A model generated the notes under the pieces. It did no database searches. It saw nothing but the letters and a program-made list of their open reading frames with translations, and was not told where the DNA came from. The position numbers and the translations under genes are program-made. From an uncultured Bacilli bacterium (lineage in GTDB: Bacteria; Bacillota_I; Bacilli_A; RFN20; CAG-449), in assembly GCA_944332075.1 (NCBI GenBank), contig CALVJL010000002.1, forward strand, positions 101,071 through 165,070: a DNA stretch of 64,000 nucleotides, read 5' to 3'. Positions 20,935-30,226 of the stretch are shown here, piece by piece. How positions within the stretch are numbered: the first letter of the stretch is position 1; each line of letters starts with the position of its first letter.

Positions 20935-22215
20935 CTAGATAGAAAAATTATAGCAGTATACCATAGGATATTTTGAAGTATTCCACATATAAGGAAATAC
21001 CACCAAACTAACTTTTATTTCTTCTAAAGCGTATTCGTAGAGCGGGCAATAATCAACGTTGCTATCTGTTAATTGCCGGCAGTTTTCATTATCTATCATA
21101 ATGCTCTTAGCGGACTTAGCATTTTCAATAGTAGAAAATGGAGAATTGTAGTAATTATCCGTTAAAACTAGATTACCTTTTCCATCTTTTAAATAGTAGT
21201 TTATATATCCTTCAACTAATTTTGGGGTTTCAAAGAATTTGGTATATTCTGGATATTTTTCTTCTTCGTCAACTTGATAAGTGTATTTATAAAAATCTGA
21301 TGCTTTCAATGAAGATGAATCATTATAATTAAAAGCTATTTCTTCGGAGATAGGCTCGCTATAAACGTATTCTAAACTTGGACGATAATTATAGACGCTT
21401 AAAGCACCGACTAAGATATAAGATGATCCTTTTGTAAAATTATTCGTCACTTTATCATTGCCGTGAACGTTGATAATATATTGCCCGTTTCCAAAATAAA
21501 GATTAGTGCTATTGATATCTTTAGCTAGGCAGGTAACTTTAGTTTTTATAACAGATGAATATGCTACTCCTTTGCAATTAAGAGACAAATTGTTTAAATG
21601 GTCGTAGATGTCAGAAAGAGACAATTCCTCTGCTAATGATAAATAGTCTGTTGAAATTATATCGTCACCGATATATTCTATTTCACCATCTGAAATAATT
21701 TCTGGCTCGGTTTTATTATAAAGACCTATGACACCTTTAACGTGATATGTTTGACGTTCTGTGATATATCTTTTTAAATCTTTATATTCATTATCAGTGA
21801 TTTTTACATAGATATAGTCTTCTCCGTCGCTCATTAAGGCTTTATAACGGCTTCCATATCCTTGCTTAGTGGTAATCGCATCAAGAACAGCAATTAACTG
21901 CAAATCTATTTCAACTTCTTCTGTTGATTCATAGACTCCGACTTCGTTAACGGATGAAAGATAATTTGCTGCTTTGCTTTTAATATCTTTCACTGAAATT
22001 TTTTCAGCAGCTGAATTACTTGACGAAGAACTCTGCTCGGAAGAGTTGTTACTTGATGTGATATTACTTGAAGAGCTTGTTGTTTGCACAGCAGTGGATT
22101 GTGAACTAGATGTGGATAAAGAAACCGAAGTTCCTGAGATGATATTTGCTCCTTGGCAAGCGGTTAATCCCGTTAAAAAAATCAGGCCTGATAAGATAAA
22201 ATTTTTCTTTTTCAT
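20935..22215 (-). CDS. Ser-rich lipoprotein with OB-like repeats
   Basis: A 426-residue lipoprotein (lipobox LTAC). Residues 25-70 are a Ser/Thr-rich spacer, as in surface lipoproteins. The rest seems to hold two or three related beta-rich units: phrases such as TKQGYGSRYKALMSDGEDYIYVKI, YHVKGVIGLYN and YILVGALSVYN alternate, resembling OB-fold or bacterial surface repeats. No enzyme motif is seen. It is probably anchored on the outer face of the membrane; function unknown. It is a single gene. Confidence 0.7.
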   Translation of the reverse strand: MKKKNFILSGLIFLTGLTACQGANIISGTSVSLSTSSSQSTAVQTTSSSSNITSSNNSSEQSSSSSNSAAEKISVKDIKSKAANYLSSVNEVGVYESTEEVEIDLQLIAVLDAITTKQGYGSRYKALMSDGEDYIYVKITDNEYKDLKRYITERQTYHVKGVIGLYNKTEPEIISDGEIEYIGDDIISTDYLSLAEELSLSDIYDHLNNLSLNCKGVAYSSVIKTKVTCLAKDINSTNLYFGNGQYIINVHGNDKVTNNFTKGSSYILVGALSVYNYRPSLEYVYSEPISEEIAFNYNDSSSLKASDFYKYTYQVDEEEKYPEYTKFFETPKLVEGYINYYLKDGKGNLVLTDNYYNSPFSTIENAKSAKSIMIDNENCRQLTDSNVDYCPLYEYALEEIKVSLVVFPYMWNTSKYPMVYCYNFSI

Positions 22216-22337
22216 AAACTATTCCTATACATATTTTGATGAACATTTTTATTATATGCATAGTTAATTTAATAGTCAGTAAAAATATCTTATCAGACCT
22301 GAAATATTATTAGATTTTTAAATTACTTAATGAAGTC

Positions 22338-24241
<1,904 letters not shown>

Positions 24242-24278
24242 TATTTCTTGCCTCCTACATGATATTGTAGTCCAATTT

Positions 24279-24305
24279 TTAGCACTGTCAATATCTGAGT
24301 GCTAA
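24279..24305. promoter_or_regulatory. CIRCE operator (HrcA site)
   Basis: TTAGCACTG, nine spacer bases, GAGTGCTAA. This matches the consensus TTAGCACTC-N9-GAGTGCTAA except for one base. It sits 38 bases upstream of groES, so HrcA repression of the chaperonin operon is expected. Confidence 0.95.
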
Positions 24306-24382
24306 CTTTTTTATAGGAATTAAAACAGGTTATCATAAATAAAATCCATGCTTATAAACTATATGCAGCAATTGTTTTATGT

Positions 24383-24388
24383 TATAAT
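24383..24388 (+). promoter_or_regulatory. -10 element abutting a start codon
   Basis: TATAAT ends seven bases before the ATG at 24396, so transcription would begin at or next to the start codon. No purine-rich ribosome site lies between. The -35 region is weak. Confidence 0.45.
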
Positions 24389-24395
24389 AACAATA

Positions 24396-25100
24396 ATGAA
24401 AAACGAATTAATTTTTAACGAAGAAAGCCTAGATAATCTTCATCAAGAAGCAATCGCTTTGTTTGCTGAAAAGAAAAAAATTAATTTTAAGGATGACTTC
24501 GCCCGTAGCCAATTTAATAAAATTCTTTATTCTAAAACTAATGAAAATAAAATTTATGGCGAACTAGGATACTATGATCAAAGCCATAAATATTTTTCTG
24601 ATTTATCAAAGGTTACGAATATAAAAAAGAAAAAGGTCAAAGGATATCATTTTGAATATCTATTTGAAAATAATATTCTCAAATTTTTAATACGTTATAG
24701 TAAGGACAATCATCCTTTCTATCACGAATTTAGAAGGCTCGATGGGGAATTTATTTATGTTTTTGACTATGAAAATAATTCGTTAAGATATTTTACGCAT
24801 TTTCAAAGAAATAAAGAATATTGGATTTATGATCAAATTAGCGATAACGGACTAACATTAGAACGATATATCATTTTCCCAAATGATAATAAAATGATTG
24901 AAGTGTTTATTAATTTATTCCTTTATCAAGTGGTTTCGTATGTCCGTAATAAAAAAGGCGAATTTGTTCAAGATGGGGTTCAACTTTTCCATATGTACCG
25001 TAAAAAAGACGATATTGTTAGAGAAAATAAACAATTGAATCCTTTTCCTTTTAAGGATGAATTTATTGAAGCGATGACTAAACAATATGAAATAAAATAA
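24396..25100 (+). CDS. Uncharacterised protein, possibly leaderless
   Basis: About 234 residues from the ATG at 24396 (MKNELIFNEESLDN). An in-frame ATG at 24348 would add sixteen residues but would lie upstream of the best -10 box. The protein is soluble, basic and rich in aromatic residues (HFEYLFENNILKFLIRYSKD, YWIYDQISDNGL). I recognise no domain. It stands alone, divergent from groESL. Confidence 0.65.
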   Translation: MKNELIFNEESLDNLHQEAIALFAEKKKINFKDDFARSQFNKILYSKTNENKIYGELGYYDQSHKYFSDLSKVTNIKKKKVKGYHFEYLFENNILKFLIRYSKDNHPFYHEFRRLDGEFIYVFDYENNSLRYFTHFQRNKEYWIYDQISDNGLTLERYIIFPNDNKMIEVFINLFLYQVVSYVRNKKGEFVQDGVQLFHMYRKKDDIVRENKQLNPFPFKDEFIEAMTKQYEIK

Positions 25101-25217
25101 TTCACATTATTTTTGAATTGATTTTTATCAATACAGCGACATAAAATGATTAATCTATTACTTTTCCAACTAGTTATTATATATCATAGTATATAATAAA
25201 AAGTTTTGGTGGTGTAA

Positions 25218-25526
25218 ATGAAGGTAAAAACATCTTTTACAATCTTTATTATATTTGTTGTTATGTTTTTATCTGGCTGTAATTATTCGTATAATTATTT
25301 TTCTAAATGCACAGTGGTATTTGAAGAAAATCCGAATATTACAATTTCAAAATATGTATATGAAGTCGATTATAATTCAGATTTATCGGTTTCTATTTCT
25401 GTTCCGGTAAATTTAGCAATTACAGATATTAGCTATGATAATTATTCATTGTCTTTAGCCTCAAGTAATGAATCCCGATTAAAATCCCCCCTAGCAGAAT
25501 CATTCCTAATGAAAGATAAACCATGA
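25218..25526 (+). CDS. Short lipoprotein of unknown function
   Basis: A 102-residue product with a clear lipoprotein signal (FVVMFLSGC) and a Thr/Ser/Asn-rich rest. Ribosome site GGTGGTG and a TATAAT box upstream support expression. The last 30 or so codons lie opposite the 31-codon minus-strand peptide at 25429-25524, and the C-terminal stretch ESRLKSPLAESF looks unlike the rest. The gene may be truncated or fused to foreign sequence at its 3' end. No plus-strand terminator follows. Confidence 0.6.
   Translation: MKVKTSFTIFIIFVVMFLSGCNYSYNYFSKCTVVFEENPNITISKYVYEVDYNSDLSVSISVPVNLAITDISYDNYSLSLASSNESRLKSPLAESFLMKDKP
25429..25524 (-). CDS. 31-residue hydrophobic peptide (toxin-like), antisense to a lipoprotein gene
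   Basis: The frame starts MVYLSLGMILLGG, continues through one hydrophobic helix to a basic, polar tail (HYLRLKTMNNYHS) and stops with TAA. AGGGAG lies six bases before the ATG. Upstream on the same strand are a good promoter (25652-25680) and a strong hairpin with a T run (25559-25604). Size, single helix and basic tail resemble type I toxin or holin-like peptides of Firmicutes, but no family is identified. The codons GGG GGG are unusual for this genome. Confidence 0.5.
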   Translation of the reverse strand: MVYLSLGMILLGGILIGIHYLRLKTMNNYHS

Positions 25527-25552
25527 TATTCTCCCTTTCTCTGCTTTGGAAG

Positions 25553-25645
25553 AAAAAAAGCTGATAAATTTCTACAACAAAGCAGTTGTAGAAGTCATCA
25601 GCTTAATAAGCGGTTTAGATATAATCTTGGGAGACTTCATTCCCA
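25553..25645 (-). ncRNA. Candidate small RNA or attenuated leader
   Basis: A minus-strand promoter predicts a start near 25645 and the hairpin/T-run predicts an end near 25553. In between, GGGA..TCCC can form a small hairpin, and GAAGTC in it can pair with GACTTC in the terminator arm, a possible antiterminator. Inferred from sequence only. Confidence 0.4.
25559..25604 (-). terminator. Long hairpin with T run in the leader of the 31-residue peptide
   Basis: Outer arms AAGCTGAT and ATCAGCTT, a 3x3 internal loop, inner arms TTCTACAAC and GTTGTAGAA, and a 6-base loop. On the minus strand it is followed by seven T. It would end a transcript of about 90 bases from the promoter at 25652-25680, or act as an attenuator before the peptide. 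Confidence 0.7.
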
Positions 25646-25651
25646 TTAATG

Positions 25652-25680
25652 TTTATAACCTTATTTATTGGTTTATTCAA
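25652..25680 (-). promoter_or_regulatory. Sigma-A-type promoter
   Basis: TTGAAT, 17 bases, TATAAA on the minus strand, just beyond the terminator of the acetolactate decarboxylase gene. It drives the hairpin leader and the 31-residue peptide. Confidence 0.6.
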
Positions 25681-25697
25681 GATTTATTAAGAAAAAA

Positions 25698-25720
25698 GAG
25701 AATTCTTTTTTAGAATTCTC
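25698..25720 (-). terminator. Terminator of the permease/decarboxylase operon
   Basis: Arms GAGAATTCT and AGAATTCTC around a 5-base loop, followed on the minus strand by six T. Confidence 0.85.
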
Positions 25721-25743
25721 CCTTATCGATTTTAATTTATTTA

Positions 25744-26463
25744 TTACTTTTTAGAAGAACCTTCGACAGCTTCAGTCCTGCTCTTTAAATCTTCTTTTAA
25801 GTTCCAAGAAGCAAATTCGTTGTCGTGAGGCATAATGACATCCCATTCATCGAGAAGGTTGATTTTCATCTTAGCGTTCTCAGTGCTAACTTCAAGGATA
25901 TGACCACCTTTGGTGTGGTTCTTGTCTAAGAAGTGAATGTGCCATCCAGGTAAGTTCATACCTTCGACATAGTCAGGTGAGTAAATACCGATGACATAGC
26001 CTTCTTCGTTATGATATTCATACTCTCTTTGGTCTTTAGCAACTTTATATAATGGTTCATAAGGTTGTTCTTGTTTGAAGCAGCTTCTTACGCGAACATT
26101 GAATGTACCTTCAATCTTAACCATATAGAAGTAGTTCTTACCATTTTTAGTATATTCATTCATTTTTTCTTTGAATTCAGCAATGGATGAGAAGCTGATG
26201 TCGTGAGCTTTGACGCTTTCATCAAATTTAGCAACTGTAGCAAATGGTAATGAATCACTATCTTTCATAACGACAACTTCACCAGTAGCTAAGCCATCAT
26301 AAGCGACTCCGTTAAGGAAGATAGCTTCTCCATTAAGTCCATCATAAGTGCCGATACCGGTATCTGCAACTTTGAGAAGATCTTTGACTTTGCAAGAACC
26401 TTTGTAGTCACCTAACATTAAGGCGTTTAAAGTTGAGACTTGATATAATTTATTGGTTTTCAT
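25744..26463 (-). CDS. budA: Alpha-acetolactate decarboxylase
   Basis: A 239-residue enzyme converting alpha-acetolactate to acetoin. GWHIHFLDKNHTKGGH carries the zinc-binding His-X-His and third His. TLNALMLGDYKG, GIGTYDGLNGEAIFLNG and KIEGTFNVRVRS are further family blocks. Length is normal. It lies 30 bases downstream of a kdgT-family permease gene, an unusual partner. Acetoin formation here would divert pyruvate carbon and limit acidification. No acetolactate synthase gene is in the window. Confidence 0.93.
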   Translation of the reverse strand: MKTNKLYQVSTLNALMLGDYKGSCKVKDLLKVADTGIGTYDGLNGEAIFLNGVAYDGLATGEVVVMKDSDSLPFATVAKFDESVKAHDISFSSIAEFKEKMNEYTKNGKNYFYMVKIEGTFNVRVRSCFKQEQPYEPLYKVAKDQREYEYHNEEGYVIGIYSPDYVEGMNLPGWHIHFLDKNHTKGGHILEVSTENAKMKINLLDEWDVIMPHDNEFASWNLKEDLKSRTEAVEGSSKK

Positions 26464-26493
26464 AAAAATATTTTCTCCTAAAGATTTAATATC

Positions 26494-27657
26494 TTATTTC
26501 TTAATTTCAACAGCTTTATTGCTGTGATTGTTATGGTGACTACCTCTATAGTTACCATTTTCATCATACATTTGAACTAATAATTCTGGATGTTCTGCTG
26601 AGAAAACTCTAACAGCATCATCGTGATGGTGTTTGAAGTAATAGTTCATATTCCATCTGACGAGGAATGGATCAAGAATATTAGTGATTAACAACACGAA
26701 TGCAAGAATAGCAACAGATGTTGAAATTAAGTCTGAACCTAAAACTGTTTGTCCGTTTCCGGTGAAAGTATATGAAGCAAATAAGCTAGGAATACTTAAT
26801 GCGACACCGGCAAGGGATGAAGATCCGACTGAAGCATAGCCAGGTCTCTTTAAGATAAAGCGGTCGACAATAAATGGGATAATTAAAGTTACAGCCCAGA
26901 AGATAACTGTTACGACGATAGCACCTAATAATACTTCTCCTTGGAAAGCTTTAACTAAGTCGATTGTTGAACCGAATTGAAATCCTAAGAACGGTAAGAT
27001 AATAGTATTTCCGCCTTTGAATACTTCTCTAATCTTTGGATCGAGATTACCTAAGACGAAACCAAGAATAAATGGTAATAATAATGAGATAATTTGCATT
27101 ACTTTTGATAAAGTATCGCCTTCACCTTGTCCAAATGAACTAATGAAGATAAATGGTAATAATGGCATTGATAAGATTAACATAATTGGGAATGTAGCTC
27201 TATCGCTGTTATCACCATAAGGTTGAATGATACCCATATATAATGCTGCGTTAGCGCTGGTTAAGACTGCAGCAAAGACTAATCAGTTGACACCTAAGAA
27301 GCCCTCAGGTCCGGCGACGAAATAGACAACAGCACAGATAATGTATGCTGGGACTAATCTAGCTAAGATAATCCAAATGCCTCTTTTCCCGACTTCGACG
27401 AAGTCATGTGGCTTAATCATTGTACCTGTGCAGAACAACATTAAACCGATGATTAACATTTGTCCGGTTGAACCAAACAAATCTTTCATAGGATTTCCTA
27501 AATATTCCCATAAGGTTTCACCAAGTCCGCAGTTGATGCAGATAGTGGAGATGATCGCGCTGATTACAAGTGGAACGAACATTGTACCAGCAGGAATCTT
27601 ATTTAGGAATTTCCAAATTCCCACACCGTGGAATTTTTTCTTTTCTGTGTTTTCCAT
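26494..27657 (-). pseudogene. kdgT: KdgT-family permease interrupted by an in-frame TGA
   Basis: Two frames in the same phase (27657-27283 and 27282-26494) together give one permease of about 387 residues. The N-part has PAGTMFVPLVISA and the C-part has FVLGNLDPKIREVFKGG, matching 2-keto-3-deoxygluconate permease. They are split only by TGA at 27285-27283, in the region aligned with GLSTLAL of E. coli KdgT. The ATG inside the C-part (MGIIQPYG) lies in a conserved helix, not at a natural start. TGA is a stop elsewhere in this window, so this is a nonsense mutation, a sequencing error or a recoding event. A His-rich C-terminal extension (HHHDD, SHHNNHSN) is unusual. Confidence 0.8.
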
Positions 27658-27736
27658 AAAATTTCCTTCTCTTTAAATGGGTAAGCTTTTCGCTTGCACA
27701 TATATAATTATTTCCTTTCCAGAGAAAAAAATAAGT

Positions 27737-27764
27737 TTGACGAAACCAAAAATAATTATATAAT
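27737..27764 (+). promoter_or_regulatory. Promoter of the PucR-type regulator
   Basis: TTGACG, 16 bases, TATAAT, 22 bases before the ATG at 27786. It lies in the divergent region shared with the permease operon. Confidence 0.65.
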
Positions 27765-27785
27765 TTGTGCTGGGAGAACAAACAA

Positions 27786-28952
27786 ATGGTAGACTATCAA
27801 AAAATTATTAATATTATTAATAACAGCAAATCAAATGATGAAGTTGTTGAAGCTTTATACCTTTACATAAACAATCCTATTGTCGTTACTGATAATAATT
27901 ATCACCTTATTTCTTTTTTTCCTAAATCTAAAACTATTGATGAACTATTTAATTATTCGGCTTTAAATGGTTATTGGCCGTTAGAAGTTGTTTCAAAAGT
28001 CAATGAAACATTAGATAAAAATAAACCATATCAAATTATTACGATAAACAATCATCGCCGCTTAATATTTAATATCCGTTTTAATAATATTCATTTAGGA
28101 TACTGCGTTATCCTTGAACAGGATAATAGCCTCGATACTATTGATTTAAACTCTAGTCAAATCATTGTTGATTTTATGGCTCGAGAACTCTATACAATTA
28201 AGCCGCATGAAATTTCTTTAAGTCAATCGCAATTTGTTTTAGATTGCTTAGACGGAGTCTATCTCAACAGGAAGGTTTTTCTTGATCGCGCGGCTTCTTC
28301 TAAAATGAATCTTGAGACGCAATACCGGTTAGTCTTAATTAGTTTAAAAGAATATAAATATAAATCATATGGTGACTTAGATTTTGCTTTGAATGAAATT
28401 TTTCAAAACTACATAAAAAACATTAGAGAAGATTCATTAATTGTTCTTTTCCCAAACGGATATAATGCTTCTGATGATGAAATACAGCATATGTTCTTTA
28501 AGTATCGCTTAAGAGGTGTTATTAGCAGCCCAATAATCGATCTTTATTATTTAAATGATGCATATGAAGTTTTAAATAATTTGCTTAACTACTTGATGAA
28601 ATCAAAAAATGATTATGCTCTATATCGCCAAAATGATTATAAGCATATGTTAGTTTTTATCGAAAATAAAAAATCGCAGATATTAATGCATTGTATCCGC
28701 GATGAAATTAGATTATTAAATGAGTATGATACACAGAATAATACGCAGCTCTGTGAAACTTTATATAATTATCTTTTAAATAATAAAAGCCTTTCACAGG
28801 CATCAAAGGTCATGTATTTGCATAAAAATACTATCACTTATCGCCTTGATAAGATTAAAGAAATCATTTCTGATGATTTAAATGATTATCAAAAAAATTA
28901 TGCTTATATAAATTCTTTAATAATTTTAAAGTATTTAAATTTAAAAGATTAA
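27786..28952 (+). CDS. PucR/CdaR-family transcriptional regulator
   Basis: About 388 residues. The N-terminal 130 residues look like a small ligand-sensing domain (NPIVVTDNNYHLISFFP). The C-terminal 60 residues are the PucR helix-turn-helix: LNNKSLSQASKVMYLHKNTITYRLDKIKEI. CdaR-type members respond to sugar acids, which fits its divergent position against the kdgT-family permease. The start is the ATG at 27786 with GGGAG before it; the longer frame from a TTG at 27765 would begin at the transcription start. Confidence 0.85.
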   Translation: MVDYQKIINIINNSKSNDEVVEALYLYINNPIVVTDNNYHLISFFPKSKTIDELFNYSALNGYWPLEVVSKVNETLDKNKPYQIITINNHRRLIFNIRFNNIHLGYCVILEQDNSLDTIDLNSSQIIVDFMARELYTIKPHEISLSQSQFVLDCLDGVYLNRKVFLDRAASSKMNLETQYRLVLISLKEYKYKSYGDLDFALNEIFQNYIKNIREDSLIVLFPNGYNASDDEIQHMFFKYRLRGVISSPIIDLYYLNDAYEVLNNLLNYLMKSKNDYALYRQNDYKHMLVFIENKKSQILMHCIRDEIRLLNEYDTQNNTQLCETLYNYLLNNKSLSQASKVMYLHKNTITYRLDKIKEIISDDLNDYQKNYAYINSLIILKYLNLKD

Positions 28953-28955
28953 TAA

Positions 28956-30203
28956 TTATTGATTCTTTAAATTTTTTTTGAGCTGTTTAACCAATTCATG
29001 ATGAAGCTTTTTATTAAATTTTTGAATTTCTTTTGGCATAGATTTGTCGATGATTTTAGCGTTTTTTATTATCTTATAATCAATGATATCAATATTTTTA
29101 AAGTCTCGGCTTTGATAGAAATTTAATAAAAGCGCGAAATCTAAACAGCGATAGGCCAGTTTTCCTTCATCGCGTCTTAAACGGTTTATTCTAGCCGCGC
29201 GGCAATTTGTCCAGTCGCTGGTCCCATCATCTAGATAAAGATAAGGGTCTTCATTTTTAACATCACCATAAAAAATTAAAGTCCAAGAACGGTTAACTGT
29301 CGCTTCGTCGCGGTTTAAATAAATTTTTTGAGCAAAATCATATGGTATAGTATATTCATTTAAGGAAGCTAAACCATAGGCTAATGATTGTCTTTGATAA
29401 ATATTTTTTTCGCGTTCATAGAAGGTGATAAGTTTGTCGACATACGAGGTATTTTTCTTATTTAACCTCGTTAAATAATAGATGATTTGCCCTTTTAAAG
29501 CATATTCTTTTCTTCCAGAGATGTTTTCATCTAATTGGATAGCTGAATAAGCAGATAAGAGATTTTGGATAATTTTAGCTTTCTTATCATCAGGCAAAGC
29601 TTCATAGAAATCTTTCACATAATTATTAACATCATTAAAATGCAAATCACTTAGTAAAGCAATAATCTCTTCTTTACCTTGTTCCATTGAAAGCAGTAAT
29701 TCTTTAGCAATTTTAGACAACTCACTTTTTTCTAGATTTTGTTCGTATTCAATTTGGCTATGTTTGTTAATAATTTTTTCTTTGATTTCAGATTGAAAAA
29801 GAAAACTATCTTCTAAATCTTTTAAAATTTGCTTAATTGCAGCATCAGAGTCATCAATATTCTTCACAAGCGGCGACAGCTGGATATTTGATAAAAGAAA
29901 TTTAAATTCATCATTTAAAGTAAATTTTTCCAAGGTTACTCCAATGATTAATTTATGATAATTTATCGCTCTTTCTAGTTCTTTATTTATCCATTGCGAA
30001 GAACAGATATCCTTAGTCATGATAAGCAAAAGGCAATAACAGTTTCGTATAGCCTTTTCAATAATATTCGCGTAATAAGAACCGATTGGAATATCATTTG
30101 GAGCAATCCAAACATCGTAATTATGTCTTTCTAAAAGCTCTTTAAAAGCGAAGGCTTCTTTTTCATTAATTGAGCGATAGCTGATAAAAATATATTTTTC
30201 CAT
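28956..30203 (-). CDS. TIR-domain protein with helical C-terminal region
   Basis: A 415-residue protein. Residues 1-135 form a TIR domain: YIFISYRS, YDVWIAPNDIPIGS, and SSQWINKELERAI, where Trp71 and Glu75 sit where bacterial TIR NADases have their catalytic Glu. The rest is helical and may be HEAT-like, with a short DDGTSDWTNCRAARINRL insert. Bacterial TIR proteins often cleave NAD+ or make cyclic ADP-ribose signals in phage defence; others are regulators. Here it follows a fucose-isomerase-like gene by 23 bases rather than known defence genes. Confidence 0.82.
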   Translation of the reverse strand: MEKYIFISYRSINEKEAFAFKELLERHNYDVWIAPNDIPIGSYYANIIEKAIRNCYCLLLIMTKDICSSQWINKELERAINYHKLIIGVTLEKFTLNDEFKFLLSNIQLSPLVKNIDDSDAAIKQILKDLEDSFLFQSEIKEKIINKHSQIEYEQNLEKSELSKIAKELLLSMEQGKEEIIALLSDLHFNDVNNYVKDFYEALPDDKKAKIIQNLLSAYSAIQLDENISGRKEYALKGQIIYYLTRLNKKNTSYVDKLITFYEREKNIYQRQSLAYGLASLNEYTIPYDFAQKIYLNRDEATVNRSWTLIFYGDVKNEDPYLYLDDGTSDWTNCRAARINRLRRDEGKLAYRCLDFALLLNFYQSRDFKNIDIIDYKIIKNAKIIDKSMPKEIQKFNKKLHHELVKQLKKNLKNQ

Positions 30204-30226
30204 GATTCATCACCCCTAAATTACAT

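Noticed and set aside
22216..22337. Clear terminator for groEL
   Set aside because: Only weak AATAT-type complementarity is present; not strong enough to list.
27265..27300. Alternative genetic code (TGA = Trp) to explain the broken permease
   Set aside because: TGA closes feoA, feoB, tetR and a helicase-operon gene at ordinary overlapping start/stop points, so it is a stop in this genome.
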